Both the position numbers and the translations under genes were made by a program. Below the pieces are notes generated by a model. That model had not been told where the DNA came from. It saw only the letters and a list, made by a program, of their open reading frames with translations, and made no database searches. From the NCBI GenBank assembly GCA_026396975.1, contig JAPLVT010000148.1:1-5299 (forward strand): a stretch of DNA of 5,299 bases. Direction: 5' to 3'. This document shows, in pieces, positions 1 to 5,299 of this stretch; the stretch's first letter is position 1; each line of letters begins with the position of its first letter. The stretch comes from Candidatus Iainarchaeum sp. Lineage in GTDB: Archaea; Iainarchaeota; Iainarchaeia; Iainarchaeales; GCA-2688035.

Positions 1-1254
1 ATTGGGGAATTGCCGGCTCTTTTGGAGAAAATTGTCCCTTTGATAAAATCGGGCAGCCCCGTTGATGCCGGCATTGCGCTGCCGCTTTTCATCGCCTGCG
101 GGCGCGCAAAAAAGCGCGGCGTGAAAGCTGTTTTTTCTGGCCAGGGCGCCGACGAGCTTTTTTTGGGCTACGCGCGCTTCAAGAGTTCAAGCGACCTGGA
201 AGCTGACTCGGCTGCCGCGCTGGGCAAGCTTTTGCGCAGTGATCTGCGCTGGAACAGGGCGATTGCGGAGGCGAATGGCTTAAAGCTCGAAACGCCTTTC
301 CTCGGCAAAAAAATAATGAAATTCGCGGGCTCGCTGCCGAACAGCCAAAAAATTTCGGGCGGAAGGAACAAAGTAATTTTGCGCGAGCTCGCGGGGGCAC
401 TTGGCATTCCGCCGGAATTCGCGGAGAGGGGCAAGACAGCCGCGCAGTACGGCAGCAACAGCGACAGGGCGATTGAAAGGCTCGCGAAAAAAGAGGGGAA
501 AACCAAATCATGGTATATTGCGGGCCTGGCGGAAAAAAAGAAGGCGCGCATTGCCGCTCTTTTCAGCGGCGGAAAGGACAGCTGCCTCGCGCTCTGGCTG
601 ATGCAGAGGCAGAATTACGGTGTCGCCTGCCTTGTTTCTGTTATTCCCGAAAACCCGGACAGTTTCATGTACCACAAGCCTGACTTAAATATTCTGAAAA
701 TGCAGTCCGAGGCGCTCGGCATTCCGCTGGTTGTGAAAAAAACAAAGGGTGACAAGGAGAAGGAATTGTCCGCTTTGCGTGAAGCGCTTGCAGAAGCGAA
801 AGAAAAATTTGGCGTTGAAGGAGTGGTTAGCGGCGCGCTTTACAGCAATTACCAGCGCGAGAGAATACAAAAAATCTGCAACAGCATGCGGCTGCGGCTT
901 TTCTCGCCCTTGTGGCACTTGAGGCAGGAGGATGAGCTGAGGGAATTGCGCAGGAGCGGCTTTGTTTTTGTTCTGACAAAAATCGCGGCCATGGGCCTTG
1001 GCGGCAAGTGGCTTGGAAAGGAAATCAGCGAGGATGAGATAAAGCAGCTTGAGGGCATAAGCTATAAAATCGGCTTCAATGTCGCGGGCGAGGGCGGCGA
1101 GTATGAGAGCCTTGTGCTGGACGCGCCGAATTTCAAAAAGCGCATTGTGATAAAAAAATCCGAAAAGAAAATGAGCGGGGATTTCACGGGAGTTTTCCTG
1201 GTTAAATCCGCCTCGCTTGAGCGCAAGAAAAAGCCCAGGGCGCAAATTAATTAA
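1..1254 (+). CDS. Asparagine-synthase-like domain fused to Dph6 diphthine--ammonia ligase (5' partial)
   Basis: The frame is open from base 1, so the true start lies upstream; the in-frame TTG at 10-12 falls inside a conserved domain and is not taken as the start. Numbering from that TTG, residues 1-165 are the C-terminal part of an asparagine synthase domain: SGQGADELF (43-51), ETPFL (94-98), GGRNKVILRELAG (117-129) and AAQYGS (144-149). Residues 180-405 form a complete Dph6/ATP_bind_4 domain: PP-loop SGGKDS (186-191), SGALYSNYQRERI (274-286), SPLWHL (299-304) and the hallmark AGEGGEYES (359-367). Dph6 catalyses the last diphthamide step, the ATP-dependent amidation of diphthine on elongation factor 2 in the cytosol. 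No stop, ATG, GTG or TTG lies between QYGS and SGGKDS, so this is a real in-frame fusion. The asparagine-synthase part would be expected to form an amide by adenylating a carboxylate, but its substrate is unknown. Its own PP-loop and any glutaminase domain would lie left of the window. Confidence 0.9.
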   Translation: MGELPALLEKIVPLIKSGSPVDAGIALPLFIACGRAKKRGVKAVFSGQGADELFLGYARFKSSSDLEADSAAALGKLLRSDLRWNRAIAEANGLKLETPFLGKKIMKFAGSLPNSQKISGGRNKVILRELAGALGIPPEFAERGKTAAQYGSNSDRAIERLAKKEGKTKSWYIAGLAEKKKARIAALFSGGKDSCLALWLMQRQNYGVACLVSVIPENPDSFMYHKPDLNILKMQSEALGIPLVVKKTKGDKEKELSALREALAEAKEKFGVEGVVSGALYSNYQRERIQKICNSMRLRLFSPLWHLRQEDELRELRRSGFVFVLTKIAAMGLGGKWLGKEISEDEIKQLEGISYKIGFNVAGEGGEYESLVLDAPNFKKRIVIKKSEKKMSGDFTGVFLVKSASLERKKKPRAQIN

Positions 1255-1347
1255 ACCTGTGGACTGCGGGAGCTTAACTCTGCGGCAGGGGATTTGCTGA
1301 GGAAGGTCATTGAGCACGGGCTGGAGAAGTTTTTGCCGCCTCAGTAA
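1255..1347 (+). other. Coding-like stretch after the fusion gene, possible gene remnant
   Basis: The 30 codons after the TAA of the fusion gene, in the same frame, read like protein (for example LNSAAGDLLRKVIEHGLEKF) and end with TAA at 1345-1347. Codon choice (CTG, GAG, AAG) matches the neighbouring genes. There is no ATG or GTG in frame, only a TTG at codon 14. The adjacent frame upstream is open through KLIKPVDCG at 1244-1270, so a single-base indel near 1268 would join the two into one longer peptide. This may be the 3' end of a decayed gene, a former C-terminal extension, or chance. I recognise no family. Confidence 0.25.
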
Positions 1348-1351
1348 AAAA
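1346..1351 (-). terminator. T6 tract downstream of the isopropylmalate/citramalate synthase gene
   Basis: On the minus strand a run of six T follows the GC palindrome GCCGGC (1353-1358), about 27 nt past the TGA of the synthase gene. Archaeal transcription termination mainly needs a T-rich stretch, so this is a reasonable terminator for the leftward gene before it meets the converging fusion gene. The run is short and the palindrome has no loop, so the call is tentative. Confidence 0.4.
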
Positions 1352-1377
1352 CGCCGGCTCATTGTTTACCGAACAGC

Positions 1378-2907
1378 TCACTGCTTTCCGTTTCTAACGA
1401 CCGCGTTCAGCATTTTTTCGGTTGCCTTCACTGCAGCCATTACCTGGTCGCTGTCCACTCCAACTGTCCTGAATTCCCTTTCTTTTCCCTGCCAGGTTAT
1501 TGTTGTTTCAACCAGCGCGTCTGTTTTTCCGCCGGGCGGAATGTGCACCTCATAGTCCGTGAGCTTTGGCAGCGCAAACCCGGATTTTTTCATTATTTTT
1601 GCGAGCGCGTTCATGAAGGCGTCATAGCCGCCGTCTCCCTCGGCGCTTTCGCTGTACTCGTTCCCGTTAATGCGGAGCACAAGCGATGCTTCGGGCTTTA
1701 TTCCAAGGCCGCTGTTCACGGCGCACTTGATTATGCGCACTTTTTTCTCGCCGCTCACCTCAAGGATGTCGGAAACAATGTATGGCAGGTCTTCTGCGGT
1801 AACAGTCTTTTTCATGTCGCCCAGTTCCACTATCCTCTGCAGGACTTTCCGCTTGTCTTCTTCGCTTAGCGCCAGCCCGATTTTTTCAAGGTTATGCTCA
1901 AGGCTCGCTTTGCCGCTCAGTTTTCCAAGCGCGTACTGCCTTTCCCTTCCGAATCTCTCGGGCAGCAGCCTGTTCTGGTAGAGCATGGCTTTTTTGTCGC
2001 CGTCAGCATGCACTCCGGCTGTCTGCGTGAAAACATTGCTCCCTGTAATCGGCTTGTTCGCCGCAAGCCTTTTTCCAGAAAAAGCCTCGACTATTTTGCT
2101 TATTTTCGCGAGCTTTTTCTCCTTAACCCCGCACCTGAAATCAGTTTTGTCGTTTAGCACTGCCACAAGCTCGTCGAGAGCCGCGTTGCCGGCGCGCTCT
2201 CCAAGGCCGTTGACTGTAACGTGCGCTCCGGCGCAGCCTGCGCGAAGCGCCGCAAGAGTGTTCGCAACTGCTAAGCCATAATCGTTGTGCGCGTGGAATT
2301 CGAAGCGCAGCGAAGGGAAATTTTGAACCATTTCGCGCACGAATTTTCCTGTTTCTTCTGGCTCGAGCACTCCGAGCGTGTCGGGCAGGAAAACGCGCTG
2401 CACCGGCATTTCGGAGAGCGTCCGCGCCAACTGCATAACATGCTGTTTGCTTTCGCGCATGCCGTTGCTCCAGTCCTCGAGGAAAACATTTACTGCAATG
2501 CCCTTGCTCACTGCGTACTCAACGGTTTTGCGAATGTCTTCTGTGTGCTGTTCGGGGCTTTTGCGCAGCTGTTTCGTGAGATGCAGCAGGCTTCCTTTTG
2601 CGAGAAGGTTCATTGTTTTTGCGCCGCACGCGAGCAGCCAGTCAACGCTTTTTTCCGCGTCAACAAATCCGAGGACCTCGACCTTTTCCAGCACTCCTTT
2701 GCGTTTTGCCCACGCGGTTATGCCCTTTACTGCTTCCATTTCTCCCGCGCTTACTTTCGCGGAGGCAACCTCCACCCTGTCAACGCATACCTCTTCGAGC
2801 AGTATTTTGGCTATGCTGAGCTTTTCTTCTGGAGAAAAAGAAACTCCCTGCGTTTGCTCTCCGTCGCGAAGAGTTGTGTCGAGGATTTCAACTTTTCTTT
2901 CACTCAT
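1378..2907 (-). CDS. 2-isopropylmalate synthase / (R)-citramalate synthase family enzyme
   Basis: A 509-residue member of the HMGL-like/LeuA family. These enzymes condense acetyl-CoA with a 2-oxo acid: 2-oxoisovalerate in leucine synthesis, or pyruvate in the citramalate route to isoleucine. Visible features are DTTLRDGEQ (10-18; catalytic Arg14 and a metal-binding Asp), the metal-binding HAHND (205-209; His205 and His207), NGLGERAGNAAL (233-244), and NVFTQTAGVHADG (291-303), which opens the linker region. Residues about 385-500 fit the LeuA allosteric dimer domain, so leucine or isoleucine feedback is likely. The length is normal for the family. The start is ATG at 2907, set by a GGAGG site 9 nt upstream. 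From memory, several stretches (EVASAKVS, FLEDWSNGMR, LLPERFGR, YALGKLSGKAS) resemble a Bacteroidetes-type branch more than classical archaeal LeuA or CimA, which suggests transfer. The substrate cannot be fixed from sequence, and no leuBCD genes are nearby. Confidence 0.9.
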   Translation of the reverse strand: MSERKVEILDTTLRDGEQTQGVSFSPEEKLSIAKILLEEVCVDRVEVASAKVSAGEMEAVKGITAWAKRKGVLEKVEVLGFVDAEKSVDWLLACGAKTMNLLAKGSLLHLTKQLRKSPEQHTEDIRKTVEYAVSKGIAVNVFLEDWSNGMRESKQHVMQLARTLSEMPVQRVFLPDTLGVLEPEETGKFVREMVQNFPSLRFEFHAHNDYGLAVANTLAALRAGCAGAHVTVNGLGERAGNAALDELVAVLNDKTDFRCGVKEKKLAKISKIVEAFSGKRLAANKPITGSNVFTQTAGVHADGDKKAMLYQNRLLPERFGRERQYALGKLSGKASLEHNLEKIGLALSEEDKRKVLQRIVELGDMKKTVTAEDLPYIVSDILEVSGEKKVRIIKCAVNSGLGIKPEASLVLRINGNEYSESAEGDGGYDAFMNALAKIMKKSGFALPKLTDYEVHIPPGGKTDALVETTITWQGKEREFRTVGVDSDQVMAAVKATEKMLNAVVRNGKQ

Positions 2908-2916
2908 TTCGCAAAG

Positions 2917-2921
2917 CCTCC
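2917..2921 (-). promoter_or_regulatory. Shine-Dalgarno GGAGG for the synthase gene
   Basis: On the minus strand GGAGG is followed by the 9-nt spacer CTTTGCGAA and then ATG at 2907-2905. This is the clearest ribosome binding site in the window and fixes the start codon. It also implies a leadered mRNA, unlike the antiporter gene upstream. Confidence 0.75.
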
Positions 2922-2961
2922 GCTGGGCGCGTTGAAAAAATCATTGCTAAACAAATCGGAT

Positions 2962-2998
2962 GGATTTAGGGAATTTTCATGGCAGAATTTGTAAATCC
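2962..2998 (-). repeat. Inverted repeat in the leader of the synthase gene
   Basis: GGATTTA at 2962-2968 and TAAATCC at 2992-2998 are perfect 7-bp inverted arms. An inner AATT/AATT pair (2972-2975 and 2986-2989) could extend the stem after a small internal loop. In the RNA this would be an A/U-rich hairpin inside the 5' leader, overlapping the end of the possible leader ORF. It is modest in strength and could be chance. Confidence 0.35.
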
Positions 2999-3012
2999 CT
3001 TCTTGCCGGCAT
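2977..3012 (-). CDS. Possible 11-codon leader ORF upstream of the synthase gene
   Basis: ATG at 3012-3010 opens a peptide reading MPARRDLQILP that ends in TGA at 2979-2977. Its ATG lies at about the transcription start predicted from the TATA-like box at 3036-3043, so it could be read from a leaderless end. It has two Leu and one Ile codon in 11, suggestive for a branched-chain amino acid gene but far from a strong run. A second four-codon ORF (MKIP) begins in an ATGA overlap with its stop. It is too short for coding statistics, so this is a hypothesis only. Confidence 0.15.
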   Translation of the reverse strand: MPARRDLQILP

Positions 3013-3019
3013 AACAATA

Positions 3020-3031
3020 GCATTGCGATGC
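3020..3031. promoter_or_regulatory. 12-bp imperfect palindrome, candidate operator
   Basis: GCATTGCGATGC has perfect GCAT/ATGC arms and differs from its own reverse complement at only two central positions. It lies between the TATA-like box (3036-3043) and the predicted transcription start near 3013, where an archaeal repressor would block polymerase recruitment. No second copy is seen in the window, and the regulator is unknown. Confidence 0.35.
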
Positions 3032-3035
3032 ACTG

Positions 3036-3043
3036 TTTTTAAA
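3036..3043 (-). promoter_or_regulatory. TATA-like box for the synthase gene
   Basis: The minus strand reads AATAAGC then TTTAAAAA, the arrangement of an archaeal BRE followed by a TATA box. With the usual spacing of about 26 nt from the box centre, transcription would start near 3013, giving a leader of roughly 105 nt before the ATG at 2907. The box lies 27 bp past the stop of the antiporter gene, so the synthase is probably a separate transcription unit. Confidence 0.5.
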
Positions 3044-3069
3044 GCTTATTGCGCGCCCCGCGGAAAGCT

Positions 3070-4806
3070 TCAGCCTCCAAAGTATTTTTTCTCTTCCGCG
3101 GCTTTTTCCTTCAGGAAACCCATGTATTCCTCGTGCAAATGGGTTACTTCCTCCAGTTTGCCTGTTTCGAGGAATTCTGCAACGCAGCGCGTGAAATAGT
3201 TTGCGCCGATCACGTGAGGCATGCAGACAAAGTCAGCGCCGGATTCGTAGAGGCGCAGCGCCCCCCCATAGTAGTGTGCCCTGCCAAACACTGTCATTTT
3301 CGGATTCAGCTTTCGCGCTTTCTTAACAAGCTTTGCGGCTTTGTCGACCACGGGGATTGTTATTATCAGGAGCCTTGCTTCTTCAAGCGCGACCTTGTCC
3401 CAGACATCCTCGTTTTCCGGGCCGCCGTAAATCGCGTTATAGCCCTTTTTTATCAGTTCAGTTACCACGTGCGGGTTGTGGTCGACAACAATAAGCGTTC
3501 CCTTGCTTTTCAGCAGCTCCAGCAGGCTGCCGCCGAAAATTCCCGCGCCAACAAGTATGCTATGCCTATGCATTGCTTTTTTCTCTGGCAGGTTTTCCAG
3601 GTGGCGCATCTTCCTGCCCAAAAAAGCCCTTTTGTGCGGCGGAAACAGCGCGTCAGCGATTTTTTCCAGGCGGTTGTAAATAGCGTCGCTGTTCTGCATC
3701 AGGTATGGCGTTGTGAGCAGCGAAATCGCTATCACAAGCAGCGCAGTGCCGTAGACAGGCTGGCTTATCTGCCCGAGCCTCAGCCCCTGAGATGCCAGGA
3801 CAAAAGAGAATTCGCTTGCTTCCGCAAGCGCCAAACCGACGATGAAAGCTGTTCTGCCGCCGTATCCGCCCGCGATGCCTATCAAATAGAAAACAAGCGG
3901 GTTCAGGATGTAAACAGCCCCGAGCATGAGCAAAAAAAGCGCGATTGGGAATGCGCCAAAAGCAAGGCTTACCTGCATGCCGATTGAAACAAAGAAAATG
4001 GTGCTGAAAAAATCCCTGACACCCCTGATTTTGCTCACCGCTTCAATGTTGTAGGGGAGGCTGCTCAGGCTCAGGCCCCCGATGAAAGCGCCGACGGCGA
4101 TTGAGAAGTCAAACAGCACGGACAGGCCGATGAACATGAAGCACTCTGAGATAATCAGCAGGTAAAAAAGCTCGGGCTGGCCGCTGAAATAGCCAAGAAC
4201 GCGCGGCAGCACAAGCCTGTTCAGCAGGTATGCGAGCGCGAAAAGCGAAAAAATGCTCAAAGCGAAATTCGCAAGCGCGCCGGCGTGCGCAATCATGGCC
4301 GGGTTTGCGAGCAGCGGCAGCATCAGAACCGCTATTACGTCCTGCATCAGCGCAAACCCTACAATCAGCCTGCCGTGCAGCGTGCTCAGCTGGTTTTCCT
4401 GCGTAAGAATCTTCACTACCAGCACCGTGCTGCTGAAGGCGAGAATGAACCCGAGGTAAACGCTTTCCATGAGCGCCAGGCCGCTGTAATTCATTATCGC
4501 AAAAACAATTCCGGCTGTGAGGAAAACCTGCAGCAGCGTGCCGAGCACAACGATGCCCTTCATTTTAAGCAGCCTTGCGATGTCGGTTTCAATGCCTACC
4601 GCAAAGAGCATTAAGGCGACGCCGAGCTCTGCGAAGAGCGGTATGTCAGCCCTGTTCAGTATGAGATTAAGCCCGAAAGGGCCTATTACAAGCCCCGCAA
4701 TCAGGTACGAAACAATCAGGGGCTGCCGCAGCATCCTCGCGATGCATCCAAGCGCTGTGCCCGCAAGAATGATGATTATGAGGTCAATTAGGATTGTGGG
4801 CTCCAT
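3070..4806 (-). CDS. CPA2/Kef-type monovalent cation:proton antiporter with RCK_N domain
   Basis: A 578-residue integral membrane protein expected to exchange K+ or Na+ for H+ across the cytoplasmic membrane. Residues 1-370 hold about 12-13 hydrophobic segments of the Na+/H+ exchanger fold. They include ELGVALMLFAVGIETD (60-75), FSSTVLVVKIL (124-134) and the ion-site pair Gln155-Asp156 in FALMQDVIAV. A QD pair is typical of Kef-like members, whereas electrogenic NapA-type proteins carry DD. After a linker, residues 412-530 are an RCK_N/TrkA_N Rossmann domain with nucleotide loop VGAGIFGG (419-426) and acidic Asp442 at the end of strand 2, fitting NAD(H)-type ligand control of transport. No RCK_C domain follows, only a short charged tail. 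The start is ATG at 4806; no Shine-Dalgarno is visible, matching a leaderless message from the TATA-like box at 4836-4843. Ion specificity is not readable from sequence. Confidence 0.92.
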   Translation of the reverse strand: MEPTILIDLIIIILAGTALGCIARMLRQPLIVSYLIAGLVIGPFGLNLILNRADIPLFAELGVALMLFAVGIETDIARLLKMKGIVVLGTLLQVFLTAGIVFAIMNYSGLALMESVYLGFILAFSSTVLVVKILTQENQLSTLHGRLIVGFALMQDVIAVLMLPLLANPAMIAHAGALANFALSIFSLFALAYLLNRLVLPRVLGYFSGQPELFYLLIISECFMFIGLSVLFDFSIAVGAFIGGLSLSSLPYNIEAVSKIRGVRDFFSTIFFVSIGMQVSLAFGAFPIALFLLMLGAVYILNPLVFYLIGIAGGYGGRTAFIVGLALAEASEFSFVLASQGLRLGQISQPVYGTALLVIAISLLTTPYLMQNSDAIYNRLEKIADALFPPHKRAFLGRKMRHLENLPEKKAMHRHSILVGAGIFGGSLLELLKSKGTLIVVDHNPHVVTELIKKGYNAIYGGPENEDVWDKVALEEARLLIITIPVVDKAAKLVKKARKLNPKMTVFGRAHYYGGALRLYESGADFVCMPHVIGANYFTRCVAEFLETGKLEEVTHLHEEYMGFLKEKAAEEKKYFGG

Positions 4807-4835
4807 CCGGGTCGGTTAATAAAAGCAGTTTTTTG

Positions 4836-4843
4836 TATTTAAA
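4836..4843 (-). promoter_or_regulatory. TATA-like box for the antiporter gene
   Basis: The minus strand reads AAGAAAAA then TTTAAATA, a good match to archaeal BRE plus TATA. The box centre is about 33 nt from the antiporter ATG at 4806, so transcription would start within about 7 nt of the ATG, giving a nearly leaderless mRNA. That agrees with the lack of a ribosome site in the CCGACCCGG just before the ATG. The box overlaps the stop codon of the upstream small gene (4839-4841). Confidence 0.55.
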
Positions 4844-5096
4844 TTTTTCTTAGCATCCTTTTCGCCGCGCGCTTGGCCTGGCATACAAACGGCCTGTTTT
4901 CCCTTGCGAGCGCGATCTGCTTAAGTCCTTCTTCACGCGCGCTGCGCTCTAGCATGCGTGAAACCCCCGCGTTTATTTTGCGGCCGCATTTTTCCTGTAT
5001 CGCGGCGTTGTCATGGTGTTCTTCGGATTTTTTCTTCAGCCTATTGGCTTCCTCAAAATTGCGTAAAAATTTTTTATGGCTGACCAAGGGCCTCAT
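4839..5096 (-). CDS. Small basic protein of unknown function, coupled to cysS
   Basis: I do not recognise this 85-residue protein. The start chosen is ATG at 5096-5094, which overlaps the cysS stop as ATGA, the usual sign of translational coupling. A GTG at 5114 would add six residues but has no ribosome site and overlaps cysS further. The protein is strongly basic (23 Lys/Arg against 10 Asp/Glu), has no signal peptide or membrane segment, and looks mostly helical. Basic clusters sit at KKK (21-23) and at the C-terminus (AKRAAKRMLRK, 74-84). There are two cysteines (37 and 72) and an HH pair (27-28) but no clear zinc-ribbon spacing. The charge would suit nucleic-acid or ribosome/tRNA binding, which is inference only. 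Its tie to cysS suggests co-expression with tRNA charging. Confidence 0.6.
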   Translation of the reverse strand: MRPLVSHKKFLRNFEEANRLKKKSEEHHDNAAIQEKCGRKINAGVSRMLERSAREEGLKQIALARENRPFVCQAKRAAKRMLRKI

Positions 5097-5299
5097 TTCA
5101 GCGCCTTCTTCCACTTTGTGCCGGCGGCAGTGTCGTCAAGCAGTATTCCCCTGCCTTCCAGTTTCTTCCTTATCTCGTCTGCTTCAGCCCATTTCTTTTC
5201 GGCCCGGAGCCGCTCCCTCTCCTTCACCAGCCGCAGGTCTTCTGCGGAAATTTCGCTTTTCTGCCCGAAATCCATTACAGCGAAAACGCCGTCGATTTT
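5093..5299 (-). CDS. cysS: Cysteinyl-tRNA synthetase, C-terminal end (5' partial)
   Basis: The last 68 codons of a gene entering from the right edge. CysS charges tRNA-Cys with cysteine in the cytosol. The visible part is the C-terminal helical anticodon-binding region and tail. It opens with KIDGVFAVMDF and continues through LVKERERLRAEKKWAEADEI to the near-invariant closing pattern RGILLDDTAAGTKWK, matching the usual CysS ending (GI-L-DT--GT-W). The in-frame ATG at 5275 is an internal methionine. The catalytic HIGH and KMSKS motifs lie outside the window. The TGA stop overlaps the start of the next gene as ATGA, so both are probably in one operon. Confidence 0.88.
   Translation of the reverse strand, partial: KIDGVFAVMDFGQKSEISAEDLRLVKERERLRAEKKWAEADEIRKKLEGRGILLDDTAAGTKWKKALK

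Noticed and set aside
10..12. TTG as start of the fusion gene
   Set aside because: The frame is open to base 1 and the TTG lies inside the asparagine synthase domain, well after where its PP-loop should be. The gene is cut by the window edge.
1330..1334. T5 run on the plus strand as terminator of the fusion gene
   Set aside because: Five T inside the coding-like remnant with no hairpin is too weak to call.
685..1362. 225-codon minus-strand open frame opposite the Dph6 domain
   Set aside because: It is antisense to the conserved Dph6 motifs, with no domain or promoter of its own.
2287..2994. 235-codon plus-strand open frame opposite the synthase
   Set aside because: It runs antisense through the conserved catalytic domain of the synthase. 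The odd Phe/Cys/His-rich composition and lack of any motif mark it as a shadow.
3041..3070. Two AAAGCTT copies around a GC-rich stretch after the antiporter stop, as a hairpin terminator
   Set aside because: The 6-bp self-complementary arms enclose a 17-nt loop and no T run follows on the minus strand. The first copy also overlaps the TATA-like box of the next gene, so the terminator reading is weak.
3049..3987. 312-codon plus-strand open frame opposite the antiporter
   Set aside because: It is antisense to a gene with clear motifs and membrane topology. The translation is rich in Arg, Gln, His and Cys with no recognisable domain, so it is a codon-bias shadow.
5112..5114. GTG as start of the small basic gene
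   Set aside because: No ribosome site precedes it, and the ATG at 5096-5094 gives the standard ATGA junction with cysS.

Overview
The window looks archaeal. Three things suggest this: a diphthamide-pathway amidase domain (Dph6), an archaeal-style asparagine-synthase domain, and two sites where a purine/A-rich patch sits upstream of a TTTAAAWA box on the coding strand (archaeal BRE/TATA layout). Gene density is high, with short gaps and one ATGA overlap. A small-genome lineage such as a DPANN archaeon is possible, but this sequence alone cannot settle the phylum.

Layout. The plus strand carries one gene, cut by the left edge (1-1254). Its product joins the C-terminal part of an asparagine-synthase-type ATP pyrophosphatase to a complete Dph6 diphthine-ammonia ligase domain. 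A 123-bp gap follows and holds a short coding-like remnant. Everything to the right is on the minus strand. In transcription order it is: the tail of cysteinyl-tRNA synthetase (5093-5299, cut by the right edge); a small basic protein of unknown function that overlaps it by ATGA (4839-5096); a 12-13 TM CPA2/Kef-type cation:proton antiporter with a C-terminal RCK_N domain (3070-4806); and a 509-residue 2-isopropylmalate/citramalate synthase family enzyme with its allosteric domain (1378-2907). That last gene converges on the fusion gene.

Regulation. The antiporter has a TATA-like box overlapping the stop codon of the gene before it, about 30 nt from its ATG and with no Shine-Dalgarno, which suggests a leaderless transcript. 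The isopropylmalate/citramalate synthase has its own 162-bp upstream region. This holds a TATA-like box, a 12-bp imperfect palindrome placed like an operator, a possible 11-codon leader ORF, an inverted repeat, a T6 tract and a good GGAGG ribosome site.

The genes do not form one obvious pathway. They cover translation (Dph6 acts on elongation factor 2, CysS charges tRNA), ion homeostasis and branched-chain amino acid synthesis. The most unusual item is the fusion of two PP-loop ATP-pyrophosphatase domains in one polypeptide. No gap between genes exceeds 162 bp, and I found no rRNA, tRNA, CRISPR array or insertion sequence.
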